From Synanceia verrucosa (taxonomy: Eukaryota > Chordata > Actinopteri > Perciformes > Synanceiidae), in assembly GCA_029721515.1 (NCBI GenBank), contig JAQQSB010000885.1:24294-88293 (forward strand): a DNA stretch of 64,000 bases, written 5' to 3'. Made by a program: the position numbers and the translations under genes. Positions 34,395-48,118 of the stretch are shown here, one piece after another; the first letter of the stretch is position 1; each line of letters starts with the position of its first letter. Below the pieces are notes generated by a model. That model saw nothing but the letters and a program-made list of their open reading frames with translations. It was not told the DNA's origin and made no database searches.

Positions 34395-34670
34395 GTGCCT
34401 GCCGTCGAGCAAGGCTGGCGAAGCCAGCCTTGCGAGCACGGCGGCACATATTACTATTCCTTTTGGGGGGGTTCCCCAAGTGTCTTAGCATTCATGGCAG
34501 GCGAAGCCTGCCATGAATGCTTGTAGTAGGTCCAAAACACACATATATGATGTAAAATGATAAAAATACCAAAAAATACCCAAAAAATCCATCCAAAAAT
34601 CATAAAAACGCTGTGTTTTAAGCCAGCAACGCGCTTATTAGTATCCAGGACGAGGGTTTATTTTTTTTTA
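34395..34670. repeat. Hairpin module C, subtype 1
   Basis: Inner stem GCAAGGCTGGC / GCCAGCCTTGC (11 bp, GAA loop), outer GTGCC / GGCAC. Subtype 1 is marked by tgatgtaaaatgataaaaa and gctgtgttttaagccagc. Confidence 0.85.
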
Positions 34671-36292
34671 TTTTTATTATTATTATTATTATAGACGCAT
34701 TTTCGGCAATTAATGCGGGTCGTACCGTAAGGTGCACCCAGGCATGACATATATCAAAACGTGCGGCTCGATCGTGTGAGGGGGGCTATTACTTTTCTCC
34801 GTCAAAGCCGTTACCATGGCGACGCTAGACCCCAAAAACCGCCGAAAAAAGGCCCCATAGGAATGAATGGGAAAAGCGGTCGGATTTCAAATTTTTTCTT
34901 CATCGAACAAACAGTCACAGCTCCCTCATGCTTTCACCTAGAAACTCCATTCAACTTTCAAAACGCAGCAAATTTTCCTGGCAACATATTCATAATTCAT
35001 CTTCAATTAAAAATGTATAGTTTCTTCAGCATTTCAACTTTTTCCAGACCATGAAATCTTCAAAAATCAGCCTTTAACATAGGTGTCTATTAGTGCACTA
35101 GAGTGGGAGAACTACACACCTAGAGTGGAGAGCAGTTTCAGAATCGTCTGAAAAAAATATTTTTAAATCGCGATTGTGAGGGCCACGTTCACTCCACCGA
35201 CATAATTTTTACAGCAAAACGTTGAAAATTTCGTCCCGGTCGTAGCGATGTGTCTCTTATGTCTCTGAGATTTATGGTTTTGGCTCCAGACCCTTAATTA
35301 GGGCAGGACCTCCCAAAATTCTCTCCATTGGGCCCAATGTTAATTTTCAGAGGAAAAGGCGTGAGAAAGCAGGAAAACCTCTTGTGTTTAACCTGCCGCT
35401 GACGGGCTTCTGAGTGGGCTAGAGACATGAAATTTACACCGTTGCGATCCTCACGAGTTCCTGCCACCTCCAGTCCAAACCCCAAAGCCGTACTCCTTAC
35501 GGTTCTTGAGTTATTCAGAGGAGTTCGGCAGGGTCTGACTCAGCTTGAAATCAATGGCAGTCAGTGAGAGCCAGTGTGGGGGACAGACCAGGGGCGCGCC
35601 TAGACTTTTCCATAGGGGTGCCGCATGGGGTGTTGAAGCCATGCAGGGGTGGCCAGCAGAATTAGGTGATATGCATGATCCTCCATCACCATAGCATCAT
35701 TCACATGCAAAAATCTAAGCTCTACTCCTTATAGTTTTTTTTATACGAGAGGTGATTCGACAGGTCAGCTCATAATCAGAAGCATAGTGTGACAGAGCAG
35801 CTGTGTGTGTGTGGTATTTGAACTGAAGGGACCCTGTCTGTGATATGATGCATTGGTCAATGCTGATGATACAGAGAGTGGGTGACATCATTGATTCACA
35901 CACACAGACAGGAAGCTCAGGCTGTTTCCTTCAAAATAAAAGTCTGTTTTTTCAAAATAAAAGCCCCAAACTTCGGAGGGGTAACTTTTTTGCTCACAGG
36001 AAGCTGTGGAGATGACTATCCTTTCAAAGTAAAAGCCCCAAACTCTGATTTGATCTTCACAGGAAACAAGGTGTGTTTGTTTGCAACAGGAACCTGGGAC
36101 AGGCACGCACGTAGTGCGTGCTTCGGCGTGTTTGTTTTCCACACGAACCTGGGACAGGCACGCACGAGCGCGTGCTTCGTGCAGGAGAGGGTCAGCATGC
36201 ATCAGGCTGGGCCTACATGGCCCGGCGTCGCGTGGGTCCGGCGTCATGTGTGCAGGCACATATTAAAATTTCTTCAGGAATTTTTAGTCTAG

Positions 36293-38149
36293 TTATGTGC
36301 CTGCCGTCGAGCAAGGCTGGCGAAGCCAGCCTTGCGAGCACGGCGGCACATATTACTATTCCTTTGGGGGGGGTTCCCCATGTGTCTTAGCATTCATGGC
36401 AGGCGAAGCCTGCCATGAATGCTTGTAGTAGGTCCACAAACACATAAATGATGAAAAATGATGAAAAACACCAAAAAATCCCAAGAAAATCCACCCCAAA
36501 ATCCTTAAAAGCAACGCGCTTATTAGTATTCAGGACGAGGTTTCTTTTTTATTATTATTATTATTTTTATTATTATTATTATAGACGCATTCTTGACAAT
36601 TAATGCGGGTCGTACCGTAAGGTGCACCCAGGCATGAGATATATCAAAACGTGCGTCTCGATCGTGCCACCATGGCTATTACTTTTCTCCGTCAAAGCCG
36701 TTACCGTGGCGACGCTAGACCCCAAAAACCGCCGAAAAAAGTCCCATAGGAATGAATGGGGAAAGGGTCGGATTTCAAATTTTTTTCTTCATCGAACAAA
36801 CAGTCACAACTCCCTCATGCTTTCACCTAGAAACTCCATTCAACTTTCAAAACGCAGCAAATTTTCCTGGCAACATATTCATAATTCATCTTCAATTAAA
36901 AAAATGTATAGTTTCTTCAGCATTTCAACTTTTTCCAGACCATGAAATCTTCAAAAATCAGCCTTTAACATGGGTGTCTATTGCGTGCACTAGAGTGGGA
37001 GAACTACACACCTAGAGTGGAGAGCAGTTTCAGAATCGTCTGAAAAAAATATTTTTAAATCGCGATTGTGAGGGCCACGTTCACTCCACTGACATAATTT
37101 TTACAGCAAAACGTTGGAAATTTCGTCCCGGTCGTAGCGATGTGTCTCTTATGTCTCTGAGATTTATGGTTTTGGCTCCAGACCCTTAATTAGGGCAGCA
37201 CCTCCCAAAATTCTCTCCATTGGGTCCAATGTTAATTTTCAGAGGAAAAGGCGTGAGAAAGCAGGAAAACCTCTTGTGTTTAACCTGCCGCTGACGGGCT
37301 TCTGAGTGGGCTAGAGACATAAAATTTACATCGCTGCGATCCTCGCGAGCTCCTGCCGCCTACGGTCCAAACCCCAAAGCTGTACGCCTTACGGTTGGGG
37401 AGTTATTTAGAGGAGTTCGGCAGGGTCTGACTCAGCTTGAAATCAATGGCAGTCAGTGAGAGCCAGTGTGGGGGACAAACCAGGGGCGCGCCTAGACTTT
37501 TCCATAGGGGTGCCCCATGGGGTGTTGAAGCCATGCAGGGGTTGCCAGCAGAATTAGGTGATATGCATGAACCTCCATCACCATAGCATCACTCACATGC
37601 AAAAATCTAAGCTCTACTGCTTGTAGTTTTTTTTATACGAGAGGTGATTCGACAGGTCAGCTCATCATCAGTGGCAGAGTGTGACTGGTTGTTGGTGTGT
37701 GTGTATCAGATCCACATAGACACACATATAGAGATTAAGTGATGATATGATACAGGCTTCTGATTGACCATTACCAATGATACAGAGAGTGGATGACATC
37801 ATTGATCACACACACAGACAGGAAGCTCAGGCTGTTTCCTTCAAAATAAAAGTCTGGTTTTTCAAAATAAAAGCCCCAAACTTCGGAGGGGTAACTTTTT
37901 TCCTCACAGGAAGCTGTGGCTATGACTGTCCTTTCAAAATAAAAGCCCCGAACTCTGGTTTAATCTTCACAGGAAACAAGGTGTGTTTGTTTTCAACATG
38001 AACCTGGGACAGGCACGCACGAAGTGCGTGCTTCGGTGCAGGAGAGGGTCAGCATGCATCAGGCTGGGCCTACGTGGCCCGGCGTCGCGTGGGTCCGGCG
38101 TCATGTGTGCAGGCACATATTAAAATTTCTTCAGGAATTTTTAGTCTAG
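36293..38149 (+). repeat. Array unit: C + head E, tail B
   Basis: 1857 bp. RFX-like site 36700-36713 in the GTTACCGTGG form. Terminus 38122-38149. Very similar to the unit 59317-60907 in the core and tail. Confidence 0.87.
36297..36550. repeat. Hairpin module C, subtype 3
   Basis: Directly follows a B terminus (ctagttat, then gtgcctgcc) with no D between. Both main hairpins intact. Confidence 0.85.
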
Positions 38150-39657
38150 TTATTATTATTATTTTTCTTCCGCTCACTTTTTCGCCGCGCTTCTTCTCCC
38201 ACAGTTTTCAAGCTAGAAACTTCAAACCAACTTCAAAACGTGCGGCTTCATCGGGAATAGTGCGGATGTATTCAGAATTTTGATAACTTTCATAATTTCC
38301 GAGTTATTAACCATAATTCATCAAAATTTTCCCATTGAAAATGAATGGGGAGAGCTTCAAACTTCAAAAATTTTCAACCTCGAACAAACCTTCATATCTC
38401 CTTCATACTTTCACTTAGAAACTTCATTCAACTTTCAAAACGCAGTAAATTTCCCTGGCGACATATTCACAAATCATTGTCAATTCAAAAAATGTACAGT
38501 TCATTCACAATTTCCACTTATGTCAGACCATGAAATCTTCAAAAATCAGCCTTTAACATGGGTGTCTATTGCGTGCACTAGAGTGGGAGAACTACACACC
38601 TAGAGTGGAGAGCAGTGTCTGAAGCGTCTGAAAAAAATATTTTTAAATCGCGATTGTGAGGGCTACGTACATCCCACGGACATAATTTTTACATCAAAAC
38701 GTTGGAAATCTTGTCCCGATCGTAGCGATGTGTGTCTCATGTCTGTGAGGTTTATAGTTTTGGCTCCAGACCCTTAATTAGGGCGGCACCTCCAGAAATC
38801 CCTCCATAGACTGCAATGTTAATTTTCAGAGGAAAAGGCGTGAGGAAGCAGAAAAACCTCTTGTGTTTAACCTGCCGCTGTCAGCCTTCTGTGTGGGCTA
38901 GAGACATGAAATTTACACCGCTGCGACCCTCACGAGCTCCTGCCGCCCACGGTCCAAACCCCAAAGCTGTACTCCTCACGGTTTTGGAGTTATTTAGAGG
39001 AGTTTGGCAGGGTCTGACTCAGTTCAAATGAATGGCAGCCTAAGGGGGCAGAAGGAGACAGAGGCTGGTGCAGGGAGAGGGAGTGAGAAGGAGGGGCCGT
39101 CTCCATGGAAACTTGGCCCAGCTGTGTGTGTGGCACTTGGGCTGCAGTGAGCATGCCTGTGATACAGGCTTCTGATTGGTCAATGATAATTATATACTTC
39201 ATCATGTATATATTTCACCATTCAGCTTTTTAAATTCAAATTCATGAATTATACATTCATAATTTTTCAACATTCATTCTGCTTAACCTTCATACTACTA
39301 CATTCAACCCAGCATTTAGCAGTTTGGCTTCAGCTTTTATTTTCAAAGTTTCAATTCATACAATTCATTCTCATTCAAAAATTCAACCCAGCATTCAGCA
39401 GTTTGGCTTAGGCTTTTATTTTCAAAATTTCTATTCATACAATTCATTCTCATTCAAACATTCAACCCAGCATTCAGCAGTTTGGCTTAGGCTTTTATTT
39501 TCAAACATTCAATTCATACTCATTCAAACATTCAACCCAGCATTCAGCAGTTTAGCTTCAGCTCAGCAGCAATCAGCAGCATTCAGCAGCATTCAGCAGC
39601 GTAGCTTCAGCTGCGGGCATTCACACCCCGCAATTGCTTCAGCAATTGCTCTTCTAG
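38150..39657 (+). repeat. Array unit: head H, tail A
   Basis: 1508 bp. Four minisatellite copies, the last shortened, then repeated cagcagcattcagcag. aaacttggcccagc replaces aaacggcccagc near 39110. Terminus 39630-39657. Confidence 0.87.
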
Positions 39658-39659
39658 TT

Positions 39660-39706
39660 GGTGTGAATGCCCCAAGGCATTCACACCTATGTTCTCCTAC
39701 CTTTAT
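39660..39706. repeat. Hairpin module D
   Basis: Perfect stem; followed by TTA run and module C. Confidence 0.85.
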
Positions 39707-39715
39707 TATTATTAT

Positions 39716-39978
39716 GTGCCTGCCGTCGAGCAAGGCTGGCGAAGCCAGCCTTGCGAGCACGGCGGCACATATTACTATTGCTTTTGGGGGGGTTCCCCAA
39801 GTGTCTTAGCATTCATGGCAGGCGAAGCCTGCCATGAATGCTTGAAGTAGGTCCAAAAACATACATAATTGATGAAAAATGATAAAAAATCCCCAAAAAT
39901 CCATCCCAAAAACATACAGTGAGTGTGTATTGGCCAGCAACGCGCTTATTAGTATTCAGGACGAGGGTTTCTTTTTTA
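39716..39978. repeat. Hairpin module C, subtype 2
   Basis: Subtype 2 is marked by acatacataattgatg and acagtgagtgtgtattgg. The second hairpin is followed by gaagtagg instead of gtagtagg. Confidence 0.85.
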
Positions 39979-41496
39979 TTATTATTTTTATTATAGACGC
40001 ATTTTCGGCAATTAATGCGGCTCGTACCGTAAGGTGCACCCAGGCATGACATATATCAAAACGTGCGGCTCGATCGTGTGAGGGGTGCTATTACTTTTCT
40101 CCGTCAAAGCCGTTACCATGGCGACGCTAGACCCCAAAAACCGCCGAAAAAAGGCCCCATAGGAATGAATGGGAAAACGGTCGGGTTTGAAACTTTTTTC
40201 TTCAGCAAACAAACAGTCACAGCTCCTTCATGCTTTCACCTAGAAACTCCATTCAACTTGCAAAACGCAGCAAATTTAGCTGACTACATCTTCATAATTC
40301 ATCATCATGTCAGAAACTGTATGGTTTATTCAGCATTTCAACTTATTTCAGACCATGGAAACCTTCAAAAATCAGAGTTTAACATGGGTGTGTATTGCAT
40401 GGAATGTTCGGGGCTAGAGTGGGGCTAGAGTGGGGAGCAGTTTCAGAAATGTCAGAAAAAAAATATTTTGAAATCGCGATTGTGAGGGCTACGTTCACTC
40501 CACTGACATAATTTTTACAGCAAAACGTTGGAAATTTCGTCCTGGTCGTAGCGATGTGTCTCTTATGTCTCTGAGATTTATGGTTTTGGCTCCAGACCCT
40601 TAATTAGGGCAACACCTCCCAAAATTCTCTCCATAGGGTCCAATGTTAATTTTCAGAGAAAAAAAACTGAAAAAGGAGAAAAACCTCTTGTGTTTAACTT
40701 GCCGCTGTCTGCCTTCTGAGTGGGCTAGAGACATAAAATTTACACCGCTGCGATCATCGCGAGCTCCTGCCGCCTCTCGTCCAAACCTCAAACCCGTACT
40801 CCTTACGGTTCTTGAGTTATTCAGAGGAGTTTGGCATGGTCCAACTCAGCTTGAAATCAATGGCAGTCAGTGGGAGCCAGTGTGGGAGACAGACCAGGGG
40901 CGCGCCTAGACTTTTCCATAGGGGTGCCCCTTGGGGTGTTGAAGCCATGCAGGGGTGGCCAGCAGAATTAGGTGATATGCATGAACCTCCATCACCATAG
41001 CATCATTCACATGCAAAAATCTAAGCTCTACTCCTTATAGTTTTTTTTATACGAGAGGTGATTCGACAGGTCAGCTCATAATCAGTGGCAGAGTGTGACT
41101 GGATGTTGGTGTGTGTGTGTCAGATGGGGGATCCACATAAACACACATATAGAGATTAAGTGATGATATGATACAGGCTTCTGATTGACCATTACCACAG
41201 ATACAGAGAGTGGATGACATCATTGATCACACACAGACAGGAAGCTCAGGCTGTTTCCTTCAAAATAAAAGTCTGATTTTTCAAAATAAAAGCCCCAAAC
41301 TCTGGTTTAATCTTCACAGGAAACAAGGTGTGTTTGTTTTCAACACCAACCTGGGACAGGCACGCACGTAGTGCGTGCTTCGGTGCAGGAGAGGGTCAGC
41401 ATGCATCAGGCTGGGCCTACATGGCCCGGCGTCGCGTGGGTCCGGCGTCATGTGTGCAGGCACATATTAAAATTTCTTCAGGAATTTTTTGTCTAG

Positions 41497-42880
41497 TTAT
41501 TATTATTTTTCTTCTACCTCGTTTTTCGCCGCGCTTCTTCTCCCACAGTTTTCAAGCTAGAAACTTCAAACGAACTTCAAAACGTGCGTCTTCATCAGGA
41601 CATTATTGCTTGTATTTTTCTAAGCCATAACCTTCATAATTTCCGAGTTATTAACAATAATTCAAAAAATTTTCCCATTGGAAATGAATGGGGAGAGCTT
41701 CAAATTTAAAAAATTTTCAACCTCGAACAAACCTTCATAACTCCTTCATACTTTCACTTAGAAACTTCATTCAAGTTTCAAAACGCAGTAAATTTTCCTG
41801 GCTACATATTCATAATTCATCTTCAATTCAAAAAATGTACAGTTCATTCACAATTTCGACTTATGTCAGACCATGAAATCTTCAAAAATCAGCCTTTAAC
41901 ATGGGTGTCTATTGCGTGCACTAGAGTGGGAGAACTACACACCTAGAGTGGAGAGCAGTGTCTGAAGCGTCTGAAAAAAATATTTTTAAATCGCGATTGT
42001 GAGGGCTACGTACATCCCACGGACATAATTTTTACATCAAAACGTTGGAAATCTTGTCCCGATCGTAGCGATGTGTGTCTCGTGTCTGTGAGGTTTATAG
42101 TTTTGGCTCCAGACCCTTAATTAGGCGGCACCTCCAGAAATCCCTCCATAGACTGCAATGTTAATTTTCAGAGAAAAAGGCGTGAGGAAGCAGAGAAACC
42201 TCTTGTGTTTAACCTGCCGCTGTCAGCCTTCTGAGTGGGCTAGAGACATAAAATTTACATCGCTGCGATCGTAGCGAGCTCCTGCCGCCCACGGTCCAAA
42301 CCCCAAAGCTGTACTCCTCACGGTTTTGGAGTTATTTAGAGGAGTTCGGCAGGGTCTGACTCAGTTCAAATGAATGGCAGCCTAAGGGGGCAGAAGGAGA
42401 CAGAGGCTGGTGCAGGGAGAGGGAGTGAGAAGGGAGGCGCCGTCTCCATGGAAACGGCCCAGCTGTGTGTGTGGCACTTGGGCTGCAGTGAGCATGCCTG
42501 TGATACAGGCTTCTGATTGGTCAGTGCTAATTATATACTTCACCATGTATATATTTCACCATTCAGCTTTTAAATTCAAATTCATGGATTATACATTCAT
42601 AATTTTCAACATTCATTCTGCTTAACCTTCATACTACTACATTCAACCCAGCATTTAGCAGTTTGCTTAGGCTTTTATTTTCAAAGTTTCTATTCATACA
42701 ATTCATTCTCCTTCAAACATTCAACCCAGCGTTCAGCAGTTTGCTTAGGCTTTTATTTTCAAAGTTTCAATTCATACAATTCATTCTCATTCAAACATTC
42801 AACCCAGCATTAGCATTCGGCAGCGTAGCTTCAGCTGCGGGCATTCACACCCGCAATTGCTTCAGCAATTGCTCTTCTAG
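41497..42880 (+). repeat. Array unit: head H, tail A
   Basis: 1384 bp, three minisatellite copies, terminus 42853-42880. Head variant ctacctcgtttttcgcc, as at 4072 and 28456, which also follow B tails. Confidence 0.87.
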
Positions 42881-44402
42881 TATTACATTTAAAACCCCCC
42901 TACTCAAAACTTTGAACCGCTACTCCTCCCGCACCGTTGGTCGTAGAAACGCCGTTCCCGCGCCAAAACGACCGGCTCGGCCGGGAATGGTGTGCTTGTA
43001 TTCAGAATTTTGATATTCCTTATAATTTCCGAGTTATGGCCCATAATTCATTTCAAAATTTCCCATAGGAAATGAATGGGGCTTCAGACTTTTTCAGTCA
43101 TTTAACCTCACTGAACAAACACTCACAGCTTCCTCGTAGTTGGGCCTAGAAACTCCATTCAACTTGGAAAACGCAGCAAATTTTCCTGGCTACATTTTCA
43201 TAATTCATCATTTATTAAAAAAATGTATCGTTTATTCAGCATTTCGCCTTATGTCAGACCATGGAAAGCAGAGTTTAACATGGGTGTCTATTGCGTGCAC
43301 TAGAGTGGGAGAACTACACACCTAGAGTGGAGAGCAGCTTCTGCATCAGCTGAAAAAATATTTTGAAACGGCGATTGCAAGGGCTACGTACGCCCCACTG
43401 ACATAATTTATACATCAAAATGTTGGAAATTTCGTCCCGATCGTAGCGATGTGCCTCTCATGCCTGTGAGATTTATAGTTTTGGCTCCAGACCCTTAATT
43501 AGATGGGCACCTCCAGAAATCCCTCCATAGACTGCAATGTTAAATTTCAGAGGAAAAGGCGTGAGAAGGCAGAAAAACCTCTGGTGTTTAACCTGCCGCT
43601 GTCAGCCTTCTGAGTGGGCTAGAGACATAAAATTTACATCGCTGCGATAGTTACGAGCTCCTGCCGCCCACGGTCCAAACCCCAAAGCTGTACTCCTTAC
43701 GGTTGTGGAGTTATTTAGAGGAGTTTGGCAGGGTCTGACTCAGTTCAAATGAATGGCAGTCTATGGGGACAGAGGCTGGTGCAGGGAGAGGGAGTGAGAA
43801 GGGAGGGGCCGTCTCCATGGAAACGGCCCAGCTCTGTGTGTGGCACTTGGGCTGCAGTGAGCATGCCTGTGATACAGGCTTCTGATTGGTCAGTGCTAAT
43901 TATATACTTCACCATGTATATATTTCACCATTCAGCTTTTAAATTCAAATTCATTAATTATACATTCATAATTTTTCAACATTCATTCTACTTAACCTTC
44001 ATATTACTACATTCAACCCAGCATTCAGCAGTTTGGCTTTGGCTTTTATTTTCAAAATTTCAATTCATACAAATTCATTCTCATTCAAACATTCAACCCA
44101 GCATTCAGCAGTTTGGTTTAGGCTTTTATTTTCAAATTTCTCTTCATACAGTTCATTCTCATTCAAACATTCAACGCAGCATTCAGCAGTTTGGCTTAGG
44201 CTTTTATTTTCAAACATTCAGTTCATACTCATTCAAACATTCAACCCAGCATTCAGCAGTTTGGCTTCAGCTTTCATTTTCAAAATTTCAATTCATACAA
44301 TTCATTCTCATTCATACATTCAACCCAGCATTAGCATTCAGCAGCGTAGCTTCAGCTGCGGGCATTCACACCCCGCAATTGCTTCAGCAATTGCTCTTCT
44401 AG
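42881..44402 (+). repeat. Array unit: head G, tail A
   Basis: Complete G-headed unit (1522 bp). Five minisatellite copies, the most in this window, one lacking the gtttctattcatacaattc stretch. Terminus 44375-44402. Confidence 0.87.
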
Positions 44403-45839
44403 TTGGTGTGAATGCCCCAAGGCATTCACACCTATGTTATCCTACCTTTATTCTTATTATTTTTCTTCCCCCCCTGTTTTTTGGCTCGCTTCTTCTCCCA
44501 CAAATTTCAACCTAGAAACTTCAAACCAACTTCAAAACGTGCGGCTTCATCGGGACATGTGTGCTTGTATTTTTCTAAGACCTAACCTTCATAATTTCAG
44601 AGTTATTAACCATAATTCATAAAAAATTCCCCATTGAAAATGAATGGGGAGAGCTTCAAACTTCAAAAATTTTCAACCTCAAACAAACCTTCATAACTCC
44701 TTAATACTTTCACTTAGAAACTTCATTCAACTTTCAAAACGCGGTAAATTTTCCTGGCTACATATTCATAATTCATCTTCAATTCAAAAAATGTACAGTT
44801 CATTCACAATTTCGACTTATGTCAGACCATGAAATCTTCAAAAATCAGCCTTTAACATGGGTGTCTATTGCGTGCACTAGAGTGGGAGAACTACACACCT
44901 AGAGTGGAGAGCAGTGTCTGAAGCGTCTGAAAAAAATATTTTTAAATCGCGATTGTGAGGGCTACGTACATCCCACGGACATAATTTTTACATCAAAACG
45001 TTGGAAATCTTGTCCCGATCGTAGCGATGTTTGTCTCATGTCTGTGAGGTTTATAGTTTTGGCTCCAGACCCTTAATTAGGGCGGCACCTCCAGAAATCC
45101 CTCCATAGACTGCAATGTTAATTTTCAGAGGAAAAGGCGTGAGGAAGCAGAAAAACCTCTTGTGTTTAACCTGCCGCTGTCAGCCTTCTGAGTGGGCTAG
45201 AGACATGAAATTTACACCGCTGCGATCATCGCGAGCTCCTGCCGCCCACGGTCCAAACCCCAAAGCTGTACTCCTCACGGTTTTGGAGTTATTTAGAGGA
45301 GTTTGGCAGGGTCTGACTCAGTTCAAATGAATGGCAGCCTAAGGGGGCAGAAGGAGACAGAGGCTGGTGCAGGGAGAGGGAGTGAGAAGGAGGGGCCGTC
45401 TCCATGGAAACGGCCCAGCTCTGTGTGTGGCACTTGGGCTGCAGTGAGCATGTCTGTGATACAGGCTTCTGATTGGTCAATGCTAATTATATACTTCACC
45501 ATGTATATATTTCACCATTCAGCTTTTAAATTCAAATTCATTAATTATACATTCATAATTTTTCAACATTCATTGTACTCAACCTTCATATTACTACATT
45601 CAACCCAGCATTCAGCAGTTTGGCTTAGGCTTTTATTTTCAAAATTTCTATTCATACAATTCATTCTCATTCTAACATTCAACCCAGCATTCAGCAGTTT
45701 GGCTTCAGCTTTCATTTTCAAAATTTCAATTCATACAATTCATTCTCATTCATACATTCAACCCAGCATTAGCATTCGGCAGCGTAGCTTCAGCTGCGGG
45801 CATTCACACCCGCAATTGCTTCAGCAATTGCTCTTCTAG
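44403..45839 (+). repeat. Array unit: D + head H variant, tail A
   Basis: 1437 bp. Head variant ttccccccctgttttttggctcgc with cacaaatttcaacctag, close to the head at 48120. Three minisatellite copies; terminus 45812-45839. Confidence 0.86.
44405..44451. repeat. Hairpin module D
   Basis: Perfect stem, gttatcc suffix subtype. Confidence 0.85.
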
Positions 45840-45841
45840 TT

Positions 45842-45887
45842 GGTGTGAATGCCCAAAGCATTCACACCTATGTTCTCCTACCTTTAT
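45842..45887. repeat. Hairpin module D, shortened loop region
   Basis: Reads GGTGTGAATGC, CCAAA, GCATTCACACC: one base shorter, 11-bp stem kept. Confidence 0.82.
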
Positions 45888-45890
45888 TAT

Positions 45891-46166
45891 GTGCCTGCCG
45901 TCGAGCAAGGCTGGCGAAGCCAGCCTTGCGAGCACGGCGGCACATATTACTATTGCTTTTGGGGGGGAGGCCCCAAGTGTCTTAGCATTTATGGCAGGCT
46001 TCGCCTGCCATAAATGCTTGTAGTAGGTCCAAAACACACATATGTGATGTAAAATGATAAAAAATACCAAAAAATACCCAAAAAATCCATCCAAACATCA
46101 TAAAAAACACAGTGTTTTAAGCCAGCAACGCGCTTATTAGTATCCAGGACGAGGGTTTCTTTTTTA
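45891..46166. repeat. Hairpin module C, subtype 1, with inverted loop
   Basis: The second hairpin (45984-46018) has a TTC loop where other copies have GAA, and AGCATTTATGG / CCATAAATGCT arms (paired substitution). The G-run variant ggggggaggccccaag is shared with 55588. Confidence 0.85.
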
Positions 46167-47802
46167 TTATTATTATTATAGACGCATTCTTCGGCAATTA
46201 ATGCGGGTCGTACCGTAAGGTGCACCCAGGCATGAGATATATCAAATCGTGCGTCTCGATCGTGCCACGATGGCTATTACTTTTCTCCGTCAAAGCCGTT
46301 ACCATGGCGACGCTAGACCCCAAAAACCGCCGAAAAAAGTCCCATAGGAATGAATGGGGAAAGGGTCGGCTTTCAAATTTTTTTCTTCATCGAACAAACA
46401 GTCACAGCTCCCTCATGCTTTCACCTAGAAACTCCATTCAACTTTCAAAACGCAGCAAATTTTCCTGGCAACATATTCATAATTCATCTTCAATTAAAAA
46501 AATGTATAGTTTCTTCAGCATTTCAACTTTTTCCAGACCATGAAATCTTCAAAAATCAGACTTTAACATGGGTGTCTATTTATGCACTAGAGTGACACAA
46601 CTACACACCTAGAGTGGAGAGCAGTTTCAGAATCGTCTGAGTTTTTTTTTTTAAATCGCGATTGTGAGGGCTACGTTCACTCCACCGACATAATTTTCAC
46701 AGCAAAACGTTGGAAATTTCGTCCCGGTCGTAGCAATGTGTCTCTTATGTCTCTGAGATTTATGGTTTTGGCTCCAGACCCTTAATTAGGGCAGCACCTC
46801 CCAAAATTCTCTCCATAGGGCCCAATGTTAATTTTCAGAGGAAAAGGCGTGAGAAAGCAGGAAAACCTCTTGTGTTTAACCTGCCGCTGACGGGCTTCTG
46901 AGTGGGCTAGAGACATAAAATTTACATCGCTGCGATCCTCGCGAGCTCCTGCCGCCTACGGTCCAAACCCCAAAGCCGTACGCCTTACGGTTGGGGAGTT
47001 ATTTAGAGGAGTTCGGCAGGGTCTGACTCAGCTTGAAATCAATGGCAGTCAGTGAGAGCCAGTGTGGGAGACAGACCAGGGGCGCGCCTAGACTTTTCCA
47101 TAGGGGTGCCCCTTGGGGTGTTGAAGCCATGCAAGGGTGGCCAGCAGAATTAGGTGATATGAATGAACCTCCATCACCATAGCATCATTCACATGCAAAA
47201 ATCTAAGCTCTACTCCTTATAGTTTTTTTTATACGAGAGGTGATTGGACAGGTCAGCTCATAATCAGTGGCATAGCTGTGTGTGTGTGTCAGATGGGGGA
47301 TCCACATAGACACATATATAGAGATTAGGTGATGATATGATATAGCCTTCTGATTGCCCATCACCAAAGATAGAGAGAGTGCATGACATCTTGATCTCAC
47401 ACACACAGACAGGAAGCTCAGGCTGTTTCCTTCAAAATAAAAGTCTGTTTTTTCAAAATAAAAGCCCCCAACTTCAGAGGGGTAACTTTTTTCCTCACGG
47501 GAAGCTGTGGCCATGACTGTCCTTTCAAAATAAAAGCCCCGAACTCTGATTTGATCTTCACAGGAAACAAGGTGTGTTTGTTTGCAACAGGAACCTGGGA
47601 CAGGCACGCACGTAGTGCGTGCTTCGGCGTGTTTGTTTTCCACACGAACCTGGGACAGGCACGCACGAAGTGCGTGCTTCGGTGCAGGAGAGGGTCAGCA
47701 TGCATCAGGCTGGGCCTACATGGCCCGGCATCGCGTGGGTCCGGCGTCATGTGTGCAGGCACATATTAAAATTTCTTCAGGAATTTTTTGTCTAGTTATT
47801 AT

Positions 47803-48066
47803 GTGCCTGCCGTCGAGCAAGGCTGGCGAAGCCAGCCTTGCGAGCACGGCGGCACATATTACTATTGCTTTTGGGGGGGTTCCCCAAGTGTCTTAGCATT
47901 CATGGCAGGCGAAGCCTGCCATGAATGCTTGAAGTAGGTCCAAAAACATAAAATAATTGATGAAAAATGATAAAAAATCCCCAAAAATCCATCCCAAAAA
48001 CATACAGTGAGTGTGTATTGGCCAGCAACGCGCTTATTAGTATCCAGGACGAGGGTTTCTTTTTTA
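47803..48066. repeat. Hairpin module C, subtype 2
   Basis: Follows a B terminus through ttatt. Both main hairpins are intact. Runs into a D-like hairpin. Confidence 0.85.
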
Positions 48067-48068
48067 TT

Positions 48069-48118
48069 GGGTGTGAATGCGAAGCATTCACAACCTATGT
48101 TATTCTGTGTTCTTTATT
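48069..48118. repeat. Hairpin module D variant with GAA loop
   Basis: GGTGTGAATGC, GAA, GCATTCACAACC: the loop is GAA as in module C rather than CCAA, with one extra A in the right arm. Suffix tatgttattctgtgttc is a distinct subtype. It is the only D-like copy not behind an A-type tail. Confidence 0.75.

Larger units (their letters stand above)
34340..36292 (+). repeat. Array unit: D + C + head E, tail B
   Basis: RFX-like site 34810-34823. The tail holds two palindromic copies (36098-36180), the second degraded to gcacgcacgagcgcgtgc. Terminus 36265-36292. Confidence 0.87.
39658..41496 (+). repeat. Array unit: D + C + head E, tail B, diverged core
   Basis: RFX-like site 40112-40125. The core at 40185-40450 is clearly different from sister E units (ctgactacatcttcat, gtcagaaactgtatgg, ggggctagagtgggg duplicated), so this is an older subtype. 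One palindromic copy in the tail; terminus 41469-41496. Confidence 0.85.
45840..47795 (+). repeat. Array unit: D + C + head E, tail B
   Basis: RFX-like site 46298-46311. gtgacacaac replaces gtgggagaac near 46592, a variant shared with 2435-4071. Two palindromic copies at 47605-47675. Terminus 47768-47795. Confidence 0.87.
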
